Shown: positions 41,711 through 51,715 of the stretch, piece after piece
Position numbering within the stretch: position 1 is the first letter of the stretch
How the letters are laid out: every line of letters begins with the position of its first letter
Source: Intrasporangium flavum
Lineage (GTDB): Bacteria > Actinomycetota > Actinomycetes > Actinomycetales > Dermatophilaceae
Direction of reading: 5' to 3'
Length of the DNA: 64,000 bases
Assembly: GCF_001956915.1 (NCBI RefSeq)
Contig: NZ_MLJO01000003.1
Span: forward strand, 430,347-494,346
Notes under the pieces: generated by a model
What the model was told of the DNA's origin: nothing
Databases searched by the model: none
What the model saw: only the letters and a program-made list of their open reading frames with translations
Program-made: the position numbers and the translations under genes

Positions 41711-42601
41711 TCAGCGCCGTCGCACGTGGACGACGTCGCCGGCGGCGAAGGCGCGCCGGCCCGACGGGGTGTCGACGACGAGGGCGCCGGTCTCGTCGAC
41801 GGCCACAGCAGTGCCCTCGACGGGCTCCCCGACAGGCAGGTGGACGCGGACCACCTGTCCCAGCGTCGAGCACGCCGCGCGGTAGGCGTCGCGGGCGCCG
41901 TCGGCGCCGAGCCCGGCCCCGACGCCCGGGCCGACGAGGGCCGCGAGCTCGTGGAGGTAGGCGACGACGAGGTCCTCACGACGCACCCGCACCCCGGTGA
42001 GGGCGACCGACGTCGCGGTGTCGACGGGCAGCTCGTCGCGGTCCTGGTCGACGTTGACCCCGGTGCCGACGACCACGGCCCGCCGCGGCGCCGGTCCCGG
42101 GACGTCGACGAGCTCGCAGAGGATGCCGCTGACCTTGCGGTCGCCGTCCTCGGGCAGCAGGACGTCGTTGGGCCACTTGAGCCGGGGCGACAGGGCGTGC
42201 CCGGCCCGCTCCGTCGTCGAGGTGATCGCCCGGGCGAGGGCCAGGCCCGCGAGCAGCGGCAGCCAGCCGAGCCCGGTCGCGCCGGCCGGGTCGTCGGCCG
42301 GGCCGTCGACCGGCACGGCGGCCGAGACGGCGACCGACGCCCGGTCCGGCACCTCCCAGGCGCGCCCGAGGCGTCCGCGTCCGCCGGTCTGGTGGTCGGT
42401 GAGCACGACCCACCACAGCGCGCCGTCGGCCGAGGCGAGCCGCGACGCGTCGGGACCGATGCCCTCGGCGGCCCCCGTCAGCAGCTCGCGCAGGCGGCTG
42501 TTGGTCGAGCCGATGGCGGGGTGGAACTCGACCCCGCGCCACGGCTGCCCGGACGTGACCAAGGCCGCACCGACGATCTCCGGCTCCAGCGAGTTGCGCA
42601 C
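41711..42601 (-). CDS. birA: Biotin-[acetyl-CoA-carboxylase] ligase
   Basis: 296 aa monofunctional biotin protein ligase without the N-terminal DNA-binding domain, so it should not act as repressor. GRGRLGRAWEVP is the biotin-AMP loop; PRLKWPNDVLLP with the catalytic Lys and VVVGTGVNVDQDRDELP are signature segments. It biotinylates carboxylase alpha subunits such as the one starting at 62605. It is divergent from the carboxylase beta gene across 23 bp. The GTG at 42601 follows minus-strand TAGCCT by 7 nt, so it is leaderless. Confidence 0.93.
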   Translation of the reverse strand: MRNSLEPEIVGAALVTSGQPWRGVEFHPAIGSTNSRLRELLTGAAEGIGPDASRLASADGALWWVVLTDHQTGGRGRLGRAWEVPDRASVAVSAAVPVDGPADDPAGATGLGWLPLLAGLALARAITSTTERAGHALSPRLKWPNDVLLPEDGDRKVSGILCELVDVPGPAPRRAVVVGTGVNVDQDRDELPVDTATSVALTGVRVRREDLVVAYLHELAALVGPGVGAGLGADGARDAYRAACSTLGQVVRVHLPVGEPVEGTAVAVDETGALVVDTPSGRRAFAAGDVVHVRRR

Positions 42602-42624
42602 GTATCCAAGGCTAGAGTGCGGCC

Positions 42625-42627
<3 letters not shown>
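42599..42627. promoter_or_regulatory. Overlapping divergent leaderless promoters of birA and the carboxylase beta gene
   Basis: The 23-bp intergenic region (42602-42624) holds minus-strand TAGCCT (42614-42609) 7 nt from the birA GTG and plus-strand TAGAGT (42613-42618) 6 nt from the carboxylase ATG. The two -10 boxes share bases 42613-42614, so the promoters should exclude each other. Any -35 elements must lie in the opposite coding sequence. Confidence 0.65.
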
Positions 42628-44264
<1,637 letters not shown>

Positions 44265-44268
<4 letters not shown>

Positions 44269-44540
44269 GCACCGACGCCATCGCCACCGACGCCATCGCC
44301 ACCGAGGCCGTCGCCACCGACGCACCCACCGAGGCGCCGCCCGAGCCCGCGCTCCGCATCGTCCACGGGGACCCGACGCCGGAGGAGCTCGCGGCCCTCG
44401 TCGCCGTGCTCTCGGCGCTCGGCGGGGCCGAGGACGCCGAACCGCCGCGCCGACGCTCCCCGTGGAGCGACCCGCGCTGGCGTCTGGTCGGCGCCTCCGC
44501 CCGACGCGACGGGTGGCGCACGAGCGCTCTCCCGCGCTGA
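44265..44540 (+). CDS. accE: Acyl-CoA carboxylase epsilon subunit
   Basis: 91 aa small subunit that stabilises the alpha/beta carboxylase complex in actinobacteria. The conserved core [20 protein letters not shown] and the C-terminal [10 protein letters not shown] match the family. The first about 20 residues are encoded by 15-nt tandem repeats (44271-44323: [15 protein letters not shown]), a low-complexity tail. GTG start overlaps the beta subunit stop (GTGA). Confidence 0.88.
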
Positions 44541-44554
44541 CGCAAACCACCACA

Positions 44555-44591
44555 ACACGCCCATCGCGCCCCCGAGGCGAGGTGGGCGTGT
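44555..44591 (+). terminator. Terminator hairpin after the carboxylase operon
   Basis: ACACGCCCATCGC and GCGAGGTGGGCGTGT pair as two blocks (9 bp ACACGCCCA/TGGGCGTGT plus 4 bp TCGC/GCGA, with two bulged G), starting 15 nt after the accE stop. No T-run. Confidence 0.55.
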
Positions 44592-44687
44592 CGCGTACCG
44601 CCTTGTGCCAGTTGATGGTTCACGTCACAGCAGTCACACCTGTTTCGGTTGGCCGGGGCGGGGGCGACTCGCCTAGGCTGTCTCCTC

Positions 44688-46349
44688 GTGTCCGTCGACC
44701 CCGCCTCCGCCACCCGGCTCGCCGGGCGCTACCGCCTGAGTGAGCTCATCGCCGTCGGAGGCATGGGAGAGGTGCACCTCGCCGTCGACGAGCGCCTCGG
44801 CCGCCGCGTCGCCGTGAAGATCATGTCGCGGGCGGTGTCGGAGTACTCCGACTCGGTCGAGCGGTTCCGGCGCGAGGCCGTCGTCGTCGCCCGGCTCAAC
44901 CACCCGAACATCGCCCAGGTCTACGACTACGGCGTCGAGGACGGCGCCCACTTCATCGTCATGGAGTACGCCGAGGGGTCCGACCTGTCCCGGGTGCTGC
45001 GCGAGCGTGGCCCGCTCGAGGCCGGCGAGGCGCTGTCGGTGACGACCCAGGTCTGCGCGGCCCTCGCCGCCGCCCACCGGGCCGGTGTCGTGCACCGCGA
45101 CATCAAGCCCGGCAACGTCATCGTCGGTCCCGACGGCTCGGTCAAGGTCACCGACTTCGGCATCGCCCGGGCGCTCGGCCAGGCCGCCCTCACCGATGCC
45201 GGCACCGTCCTCGGCACGGCCCAGTACCTGCCGCCCGAGCAGGTCCGCGGCGAGCCGGCGACCCCGGCCTCGGACCTCTACGCGCTCGGCATCCTGCTCT
45301 TCCAGATGGTGACGGGCACGCCGCCGTTCACCGGCGACTCCCCCGTCGCCATCGCGATGCGCCACCTCGACGAGGCGGTCCCCGCCCCGAGCGCGGCCGT
45401 CCCCGGGCTGCCGGGTGTCGTCGACCGCGTCGTCGCGCGCGCCACGGCCAAGGCCCCGGGCGACCGCTACCGCGACGCCGACGCGATGGCGCGCGCCGTG
45501 CGGTCCACCGACACCACCGACGCCTTCCACCCGGCCGACGCGTCGGCCGCGTTCGCGGCCACCCGCGCCCTCCCGACGCAGCGCACCCCGGCGGCCGCTC
45601 CGCCGGCGCCGACGCGTGACCGGTCCGGCGACACCACCCGCGTCTCCCGGACCGACCTGCACGGGCCGGCCCGGCGCCGACCCGGCCTGCTCGTCTGGGG
45701 CGCCGTCGCGGCGGTGCTCGCCGTCGTCTTCGTCGGCGCCGTCGTCTACACCCTGACCTCCGGCACCGAGGCCCCGGCCACGGCGTCGTCCACGAAGCGC
45801 CCCGCGCCGACGCTCGCCACGACCAGCGCCCCCGAGCCGACCACGGCGCCACCGACCGAGACGGCCGCGCCCGTCACCACCGAACCGGCCCCGCAGGACA
45901 CCGGCGAGGGCGACCAGGGCGACGGCGTCCGCATCCCGGGCGACCTCGTGGGCGGTGACCCCGGCTTCGCCCGGGCCGCGCTCGAGCAGCTCGGCCTGGA
46001 CGTCGAGCAGGTCGAGGTGCGCTCGCGGGCCCCGGAGGGTGAGGTGCTCGCGACCTTCCCGCGGGCGAACCGGTCCGTCCCGCCGGGCAGCACCGTGGCG
46101 GTCGTCGTCAGCAAGGGCGGCGTCAAGGGCAAGGATGCCGAGCCCTGGACGGTGCCGAACGGCATCGTCGGCGCCCCCGCGGACGACGTGGAGTCCTGGG
46201 TCGACGGGCAGGGCATCAAGGTCGAACGCGTCGAGCTGCCCGCCGACGCCGACCAGGGCCTCGTCGTGGGCAGCTACCCCGGCGCGGGCGCCACGACCCG
46301 CAGCGGCCAGCTCGTCCTCTTCGTCTCCAAGGGCCGCTCCTCCGACTGA
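44688..46349 (+). CDS. PASTA-domain serine/threonine protein kinase
   Basis: 553 aa. Kinase domain residues about 12-275: glycine loop IAVGGMGEVHLAVD, VAVKIM lysine, VVHRDIKPGNVIV catalytic loop, VTDFGIAR, APE-like LPPEQVRG. A Thr/Pro-rich juxtamembrane region, one membrane helix (about 331-355), an extracellular Thr/Pro linker and two PASTA repeats (about 405-475 and 476-552, each ending in VVVSKG or LFVSKG) follow. PASTA kinases sense muropeptides/lipid II and control wall growth. TAGGCT (44674-44679) lies 8 nt before the GTG, close to leaderless. Confidence 0.92.
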   Translation: MSVDPASATRLAGRYRLSELIAVGGMGEVHLAVDERLGRRVAVKIMSRAVSEYSDSVERFRREAVVVARLNHPNIAQVYDYGVEDGAHFIVMEYAEGSDLSRVLRERGPLEAGEALSVTTQVCAALAAAHRAGVVHRDIKPGNVIVGPDGSVKVTDFGIARALGQAALTDAGTVLGTAQYLPPEQVRGEPATPASDLYALGILLFQMVTGTPPFTGDSPVAIAMRHLDEAVPAPSAAVPGLPGVVDRVVARATAKAPGDRYRDADAMARAVRSTDTTDAFHPADASAAFAATRALPTQRTPAAAPPAPTRDRSGDTTRVSRTDLHGPARRRPGLLVWGAVAAVLAVVFVGAVVYTLTSGTEAPATASSTKRPAPTLATTSAPEPTTAPPTETAAPVTTEPAPQDTGEGDQGDGVRIPGDLVGGDPGFARAALEQLGLDVEQVEVRSRAPEGEVLATFPRANRSVPPGSTVAVVVSKGGVKGKDAEPWTVPNGIVGAPADDVESWVDGQGIKVERVELPADADQGLVVGSYPGAGATTRSGQLVLFVSKGRSSD

Positions 46350-46440
46350 GCACCACCGGCGCCGACGGGTCCCGCGTGACCGCTCGACCGACCGGAAAAT
46401 CGGCGGGATTCGCCCGACCGTCGTGGGATACGTTCGGCGG

Positions 46441-48147
46441 GTGACCGACACCACGACCAGCCAGGCGCCAACGACGCGCCCGCAGACCGACGTCGACCGC
46501 ATCGCCGAGAGCTACTTCGAGGCCATGGTCGACCTCAGCCCGATCAGCGCCACCTACCTCGGTGTCCCGGGTCGCGAGAACGACCTCGACGATCTCTCCC
46601 CCGCGGGCCACGCCGCGCACTCGCAGCTGCGCCGCCGCACGCTCGAGGCCCTCGCCTCGGCCACCCCCGCCGACGACGTCGACCGCGTCACCGTCGCGGC
46701 CATGACCGAGCGCCTCGGCGTCGCCGAGGAGCGCTACGCGGCCGGCGTCGACGAGATGTCGCTCAACATCATCGGCTCACCGCTCCAGTCTGTCCGTGAC
46801 GTCTTCGACCTCATGCCGACCGACACCCGCGAGCAGTGGCGCACGATCGCCGAGCGGCTCGGCCGCATCCCGGCCGCCCTCGAGCAGTACCGCGAGTCGC
46901 TCCTCGCGGCCCGCGAGCGGGGGCTCGTGACCCCCCGTCGCCAGGTCGTCGAGTGCGCCCAGCAGTCCCGCGACCTGCTCGACGACGAGGGCTACTTCAC
47001 GACCGTCGTCGCCTCGGCGTCGGTGGGCGGGGAACCCCTCGACGGCGACGAGCACGAGCTGCTCGCGACCAACGCCCGCGCAGCCGGCGAGGCCTTCGGA
47101 CGGTTCGCGGACTGGGTCGAGGCCGAGCTGCTCCCCCACGCGCCCGAGTCCGACGCGTGCGGCCGCGAACGCTACCAGCTCGAGTCGCGCTACTTCCTCG
47201 GCGCCACGGTCGACCTCGAGGAGACCTACCACTGGGGCCAGCAGCAGGTCGCCGACCTGCACGCCCAGATGCTCGAGATCGCCGAGGGGCTCGAGCCCGG
47301 CGCGAGCGTCGAGCGGGGCGTGGAGATCCTCGACGCCGACGAGCGGTACGTCCTGCACGGCACCGACGCGCTGAAGGCCTGGATGCAGGAACGCGCCGAC
47401 GCCGTCATCGCCGACCTCAAGGACGTCCACTTCGACATCCCGGAGCCGGTGCAGCGCATCGAGTGCCTCATCGCCCCGACGCAGACCGGCGGCATCTACT
47501 ACACCGGTCCGTCCGACGACTTCAGCCGTCCCGGACGCATGTGGTGGTCGGTCCCCAAGGGCAACACGGTGTTCCGCACGTGGACCGAGCTGACGACCGT
47601 CCACCACGAAGGCGTCCCCGGCCACCACCTGCAGGTCGCCCAGACGGTCTACCGCTCCGAGCTGCTCAACCGCTGGCGTCGCCTCGAGTCGTGGGTGTCG
47701 GGCCACGGCGAGGGCTGGGCCCTCTACGCCGAGCGCCTCATGGCCGACCTCGGCTACATGGACGACCCGGGCAACCGCATGGGCTGGCTCGCCGGTCAGT
47801 CGCTGCGGGCCGCCCGCGTCGTCATCGACGTCGGCGTCCACTGCGGCTTCGAGGCGCCCGAGGAGGTCGGCGGCGGCGAGTGGGACTGGGACAAGGCCTG
47901 GACCTACCTCACCCGCTACGGCTTCATGGACGAGAAGATCCTGCGGTACGAGCTCAACCGGTACCTCGGCTGGCCGGGGCAGGCCCCGAGCTACAAGATC
48001 GGTGAGCGCCTCTGGCTGCAGCTGCGCGACGAGGTCAAGGAGCGAGAGGGGGACGCCTTCGACCTCAAGGCGTTCCACCGTCGCGCCCTCGACGTCGGCG
48101 GCGTCGGCCTCGACACCCTGCGCGTGGCGGTCCTCGGCAACGACTGA
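46441..48147 (+). CDS. DUF885 family zinc metallopeptidase-like protein
   Basis: 568 aa. The HEGVPGHHLQ motif (about H389-H395, with an inserted HExxxH-like spacing) is the zinc site of DUF885 proteins, and GEGWALYAERLMADLGYM gives the third ligand region; both are standard for the family, mostly annotated as uncharacterised carboxypeptidases. No signal peptide, so likely cytoplasmic. TACGTT (46429-46434) lies 6 nt before the GTG at 46441: leaderless. The 91-bp gap before it shows nothing else. Confidence 0.88.
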   Translation: MTDTTTSQAPTTRPQTDVDRIAESYFEAMVDLSPISATYLGVPGRENDLDDLSPAGHAAHSQLRRRTLEALASATPADDVDRVTVAAMTERLGVAEERYAAGVDEMSLNIIGSPLQSVRDVFDLMPTDTREQWRTIAERLGRIPAALEQYRESLLAARERGLVTPRRQVVECAQQSRDLLDDEGYFTTVVASASVGGEPLDGDEHELLATNARAAGEAFGRFADWVEAELLPHAPESDACGRERYQLESRYFLGATVDLEETYHWGQQQVADLHAQMLEIAEGLEPGASVERGVEILDADERYVLHGTDALKAWMQERADAVIADLKDVHFDIPEPVQRIECLIAPTQTGGIYYTGPSDDFSRPGRMWWSVPKGNTVFRTWTELTTVHHEGVPGHHLQVAQTVYRSELLNRWRRLESWVSGHGEGWALYAERLMADLGYMDDPGNRMGWLAGQSLRAARVVIDVGVHCGFEAPEEVGGGEWDWDKAWTYLTRYGFMDEKILRYELNRYLGWPGQAPSYKIGERLWLQLRDEVKEREGDAFDLKAFHRRALDVGGVGLDTLRVAVLGND

Positions 48148-48157
48148 GCCAGGCCCT

Positions 48158-48183
48158 CGGGGCGGGGAGTCCTCCCCGTCCCG
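48158..48183 (+). terminator. Hairpin terminator after the DUF885 gene
   Basis: CGGGGCGGGGAG (48158-48169) pairs with CTCCCCGTCCCG (48172-48183) through one G-T wobble, 10 nt past the stop codon. The innermost pairs must open to form a loop. No T-run. Confidence 0.5.
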
Positions 48184-48267
48184 AAGGAGCCGCGCGGCCC
48201 CTGCGAGGCTCTACGATGAGGCCGCGCCAGCCACAGGGGATGGCGCACCGACCTCGCAGGAGGAAAC

Positions 48268-50721
48268 GTGCTCCGCCACCGCTACGCGGTGCGACGGGCT
48301 CAGGGGAACACGTCTCGCGGCGTCATGCGCCGCGCCCTGATCGTCGCCACCACCCTCGCCGCCGCCCTCGGCCTGCTGCCCGCGCTGGCAGCGCCCGCGC
48401 AGGCCGCCACGTACACCATCACCGGACGCGTCACGGGCCTCAGCTCCACGGGCGCCGTGGTCGGCGTGGGAGATGCCGGACTCTGGATCTACGACGCCGC
48501 CTATGACGACGCCGGAACCATCGCCTTCAACGCCGACGGCACCTACACCGCCACCTTCGCCGGACCCGGGCCCTACAAGATCGAGGCCGGCTGCTGGGGT
48601 GACATGACGTGCGCGTCCCAGTGGGGCATCGAGTGGTACGCCGACCAGGGAAGCTTCGACTCGGCCACGCCCGTCACCGCAGGCACCACGGCCACGGTCG
48701 CGAACATCCGCCTCGACCGACGCTCGACGATCACGGGCACCGTGAAGAACACGGCGGGACAGCCCCTGGCCGGCTTCAGCGTCGACGCGTCGAAGAGCAC
48801 GGGCGGCATGTCGGTGCAGGCCACGACGGCCGCCGACGGCACCTTCACCCTGACCGGCGTCGAGTCCGGCCCGAGCACCGTCCAGGCCTCCGACCCGCAG
48901 GACCGCCACCTCTACACCTCCGCCACGTGGGACGGCACGAAGAGCACGAGCGACTACGCGTCGTGGACCATCCCCGCCGGTCAGTCGATCACCGGCGTGA
49001 ACTTCGTCCTCGACCCGTGGACCGGTGTCCTCGTGAAGGTCACAGATTCCGCCGGAACGCCGTTGCAGAACATCAACTGGAACCTCTTCGAGTACCGCCC
49101 GGACCAGGGTGACTGGTTCGGGCGCCAGTACGGCCCGCTCCTCACCGCTGCCGACGGCACCTTCGCCGAGGAGACCGAGGTCGGCAAGACCTACCGGGTG
49201 TGCGTGTACGACACCTGGTACGACAACGGCTGGGCTCCGGCCACCCGCTACCAGGACCGGTGCTACGACGACGCCGCGACCCTCGAGACCGCCACGTCGT
49301 TCACGGTGACCCCCGACACCCGCAAGCGCGAGCTGACCGTGGTGCTGCCGGTCGCCGGCAAGGGCCTGACCGCCCGCGAGCCGTTCGTCAGCGGCTCGTC
49401 CACGGCGGGCAGCACGCTCACCGTCGACGCCGGTGCCTGGGGCCCCTCCGGCGTGGCTCTCGGCTACCAGTGGATGCGCCAGGGCACCGACGGGCTCGTG
49501 CCGATCGCCGGCGCGACCGGGCCGAGCTTCACCACCACGAGCGACCTCGTCGGCAGTTACGTCGTCGCCAAGGTCACCGGCACCCTTGCCGGGTACCGCT
49601 CCGCCGAGATGTACTCCAACGGCGTCGACGTCAAGACGACGGGCCCCGCCCTGTCGAGCCCGCTGACCGTCACCGGCACCGGCGTCGTCGGCAGCACGGT
49701 GACCGCGACCCACGGCACCATCTCCCCGGCCGGTGACTGGAGCCCGTCCTACACGTGGGTCGTCGGCGGGGTCCCACGTGACACGGACTGGGGCGCCGTC
49801 CAGCCGCTCACGCTGACGAGCGACATGATGGGCAAGCGGATCACGCTGCGCATGGCGGCCTACGGCCCGACGGGCGCCGGCACCCTCCAGCAGTCGGCGA
49901 GCGGTCCCGTCGTGGCCGGTGCGCTCACCGCGCCGACACCGACGGTCAACGGCACCAAGGCGGTCGGCTACACGCTGACGGCGGTGCCGGGCACGTGGGG
50001 CCCCGCACCGGTCACCCTGGCCTACCAGTGGTACCGCTCCGGGGCCGCCGTCAGCGGCGCCACGGCAGCCACGTACGCGCTGACGACCGCCGACCAGGGC
50101 AAGACCATGACCGTCCGGGTCACCGGCACCAAGTCCGGCTACGCGTCCACGGCGAAGACCTCGGCCGCCACCACCGCCGTCCTCGGGGCCCTCACCGCGC
50201 CGACGCCGACGGTCAGCGGCACCAAGGCGGTCGGCTACACGCTGACGGCGGTGCCGGGCACGTGGGGGCCGGCGCCGGTCACGCTGGCCTACCAGTGGTA
50301 CCGCTCCGGCGCCGCGATCAGCGGGGCGACGGCAGCCACCTACCGGCTGACGACCGCCGACCAGGGCAGGACCATGACCGTCCGGGTCACCGGCACGAAG
50401 TCCGGCTACCTGACCGTGGCCCGCACCTCGGCCGCCACGTCCGCGGTCCTCGGAGCCTTCACCGCCCCGACGCCGACGATCTCCGGCACGCGCCGCGTGG
50501 CCTACACGCTGAGCGCCGTGCCGGGGACCTGGAGCCCGACGCCGACGACCTTCACCTACCAGTGGTACCGCTCCGGCGTGGCCATCAGCGGGGCCACGGC
50601 CCGCACCTACAAGCTGACGAGCCTCGACAAGGGCAAGTACGTCAAGGTGCGGGTCACCGGCGCGCGCTCCGGCTACCTGTCGCGGGCGGTCTACACGGCC
50701 CAGACCGCGGCCATCGCCTGA
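48268..50721 (+). CDS. Large secreted repeat protein
   Basis: 817 aa. A long signal sequence: basic start, then RRALIVATTLAAALGLLPAL ending in APAQA before ATYT. Residues about 55-370 contain carboxypeptidase-regulatory-like/Cna-B-like beta units (TITGTVKNTAGQPLAGFSVD; TFTLTGVESGPSTVQA). From about 375 come Ig-like domains, the last three being 89-residue repeats with YQWYRSG, SGATA and TMTVRVTG motifs, common in actinobacterial surface proteins. No sortase motif or anchor at the C-terminus, so it is probably released or held by interaction. AGGAGGA lies 3-5 nt from the GTG at 48268; -10 candidate TACGAT at 48212-48217. Function unknown. Confidence 0.82.
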   Translation: MLRHRYAVRRAQGNTSRGVMRRALIVATTLAAALGLLPALAAPAQAATYTITGRVTGLSSTGAVVGVGDAGLWIYDAAYDDAGTIAFNADGTYTATFAGPGPYKIEAGCWGDMTCASQWGIEWYADQGSFDSATPVTAGTTATVANIRLDRRSTITGTVKNTAGQPLAGFSVDASKSTGGMSVQATTAADGTFTLTGVESGPSTVQASDPQDRHLYTSATWDGTKSTSDYASWTIPAGQSITGVNFVLDPWTGVLVKVTDSAGTPLQNINWNLFEYRPDQGDWFGRQYGPLLTAADGTFAEETEVGKTYRVCVYDTWYDNGWAPATRYQDRCYDDAATLETATSFTVTPDTRKRELTVVLPVAGKGLTAREPFVSGSSTAGSTLTVDAGAWGPSGVALGYQWMRQGTDGLVPIAGATGPSFTTTSDLVGSYVVAKVTGTLAGYRSAEMYSNGVDVKTTGPALSSPLTVTGTGVVGSTVTATHGTISPAGDWSPSYTWVVGGVPRDTDWGAVQPLTLTSDMMGKRITLRMAAYGPTGAGTLQQSASGPVVAGALTAPTPTVNGTKAVGYTLTAVPGTWGPAPVTLAYQWYRSGAAVSGATAATYALTTADQGKTMTVRVTGTKSGYASTAKTSAATTAVLGALTAPTPTVSGTKAVGYTLTAVPGTWGPAPVTLAYQWYRSGAAISGATAATYRLTTADQGRTMTVRVTGTKSGYLTVARTSAATSAVLGAFTAPTPTISGTRRVAYTLSAVPGTWSPTPTTFTYQWYRSGVAISGATARTYKLTSLDKGKYVKVRVTGARSGYLSRAVYTAQTAAIA
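49921..50721 (+). repeat. Three 267-bp tandem coding repeats
   Basis: Units begin at 49921, 50188 and 50455, each 267 bp (89 codons). Units 1 and 2 are nearly identical in DNA (e.g. GCGGTGCCGGGCACGTGGGG shared), unit 3 is more diverged. Near-identity including third codon positions suggests recent duplication or gene conversion, making copy-number change likely. Confidence 0.85.
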
Positions 50722-50749
50722 CGCGCGGAACACCCGAAAAGTTGCCCGC

Positions 50750-50787
50750 GAGCCGGGTCGTTGCAGGTTCGTGCAACGACCCGGCTC
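50750..50787 (+). terminator. Perfect 16-bp hairpin after the repeat protein
   Basis: GAGCCGGGTCGTTGCA (50750-50765) and TGCAACGACCCGGCTC (50772-50787) are perfectly complementary with a GGTTCG loop, starting 29 nt past the stop codon. A run TTATTTTT (about 50815-50822), very unusual at this base composition, follows 28 nt after the stem rather than directly. The best terminator in the window by stability. Confidence 0.7.
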
Positions 50788-50924
50788 GAAACGTGACCCG
50801 CCGCCCCGTGCCGGTTATTTTTGCCGAGCGCCGTCGCAGGGGGCGGCGCCGCGTGCCGCGGCCGCGGATGGACCAGTCACAGGGAAGGCCGGTCCACCCA
50901 CGGGGGCTCCGCCGCATCGCAACC

Positions 50925-50956
50925 GGGCCGCTCCTTCGTCGCCGGAGGAGCGGCCC
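50925..50956. repeat. Second perfect hairpin between the repeat protein and maf
   Basis: GGGCCGCTCCT (50925-50935) and AGGAGCGGCCC (50946-50956), 11 bp with a 10-nt loop, lie 31 nt before the maf -10 box. It may be a second terminator shielding maf or a regulator site. With the upstream hairpin it accounts for the notable content of the 278-bp gap 50722-50999. Confidence 0.5.
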
Positions 50957-50999
50957 GACGTCCGTCGGGGGCCAGGTGACCGGCCCGTATGCTGCCCGC

Positions 51000-51707
51000 A
51001 TGGCGACCGAACCCCTCGAACCCCTCGAGCCCAGCGAGTCCGTCGCGCCCGTCGCGCCGTTCACCGATCCCGCCCGCGTCACCGTCGTCCTCGCCTCGGC
51101 CTCACCGGCCCGGCTCGAGACGCTGCGCCGGGCCGGCATCGACCCGGTCGTCGTCGTCAGCGGCGTCGACGAGGACCTCGCAGTCGCCGAGGCCACCGAG
51201 CGCTACGGGCCCCTCGAGCCTGCCGACATCGCGCTCCTGCTCGCGCGGGCCAAGGCCGAGGACGTCGCCGCCCGGTCGGACCTGCCGGCCGTCGTCATCG
51301 GCTGCGACTCGGTGCTCGAGCTCGACGGCGAGATGCACGGCAAGCCGGCCGACGCCGCCGAGGCCATCGCGCGCTGGCGCCGGATGCGGGGTCGCTCCGG
51401 CGTCCTGCACACCGGGCACTGGCTCGTCGACGACCACGAGGACGGTGGCGCGACGCTCGGGGCGACGGCCTCGACGACCGTGCACTTCGCGCGGCTCTCG
51501 GACGAGGAGATCGAGGCCTACGTCGCGACGGGCGAGCCGCTGACCGTCGCGGGCGCCTTCACCATCGACGGGCTCGGAGGCGCCTTCGTCACCGCGGTCG
51601 AGGGCGACCACCACAACGTCGTCGGCCTGTCCCTGCCGCTGCTGCGCGAGCTGCTGGCCGACGCCGGCATCGACTGGTTCGACGTCGTCGGCGCGCCGCG
51701 CCCCTGA
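51000..51707 (+). CDS. maf: Maf-family nucleotide pyrophosphatase
   Basis: 235 aa. Maf proteins hydrolyse non-canonical or pyrimidine nucleoside triphosphates. VLASASPARLETLRRAGID is the substrate loop (usually SxSPRR), VVIGCDSVLELDGEMHGKP holds the catalytic Asp, and RMRGRSGVLHTG and GAFTIDGLGGAFV are conserved. TATGCT (50988-50993) lies 6 nt before the ATG: one of the best leaderless promoters here. The Glu/Pro-rich first 15 residues are unconserved. Confidence 0.9.
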   Translation: MATEPLEPLEPSESVAPVAPFTDPARVTVVLASASPARLETLRRAGIDPVVVVSGVDEDLAVAEATERYGPLEPADIALLLARAKAEDVAARSDLPAVVIGCDSVLELDGEMHGKPADAAEAIARWRRMRGRSGVLHTGHWLVDDHEDGGATLGATASTTVHFARLSDEEIEAYVATGEPLTVAGAFTIDGLGGAFVTAVEGDHHNVVGLSLPLLRELLADAGIDWFDVVGAPRP

Positions 51708-51715
51708 CCGTCGGC

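Noticed and set aside
41711..42601. BirA as biotin-operon repressor
   Set aside because: The protein lacks an N-terminal helix-turn-helix domain; residues start directly with the catalytic domain.
48211..50733. An 840-codon frame antisense to the secreted repeat protein
   Set aside because: Its apparent repeats are only the complement of the coding repeats; the plus-strand frame has a signal peptide, Ig-like motifs and a strong ribosome binding site.
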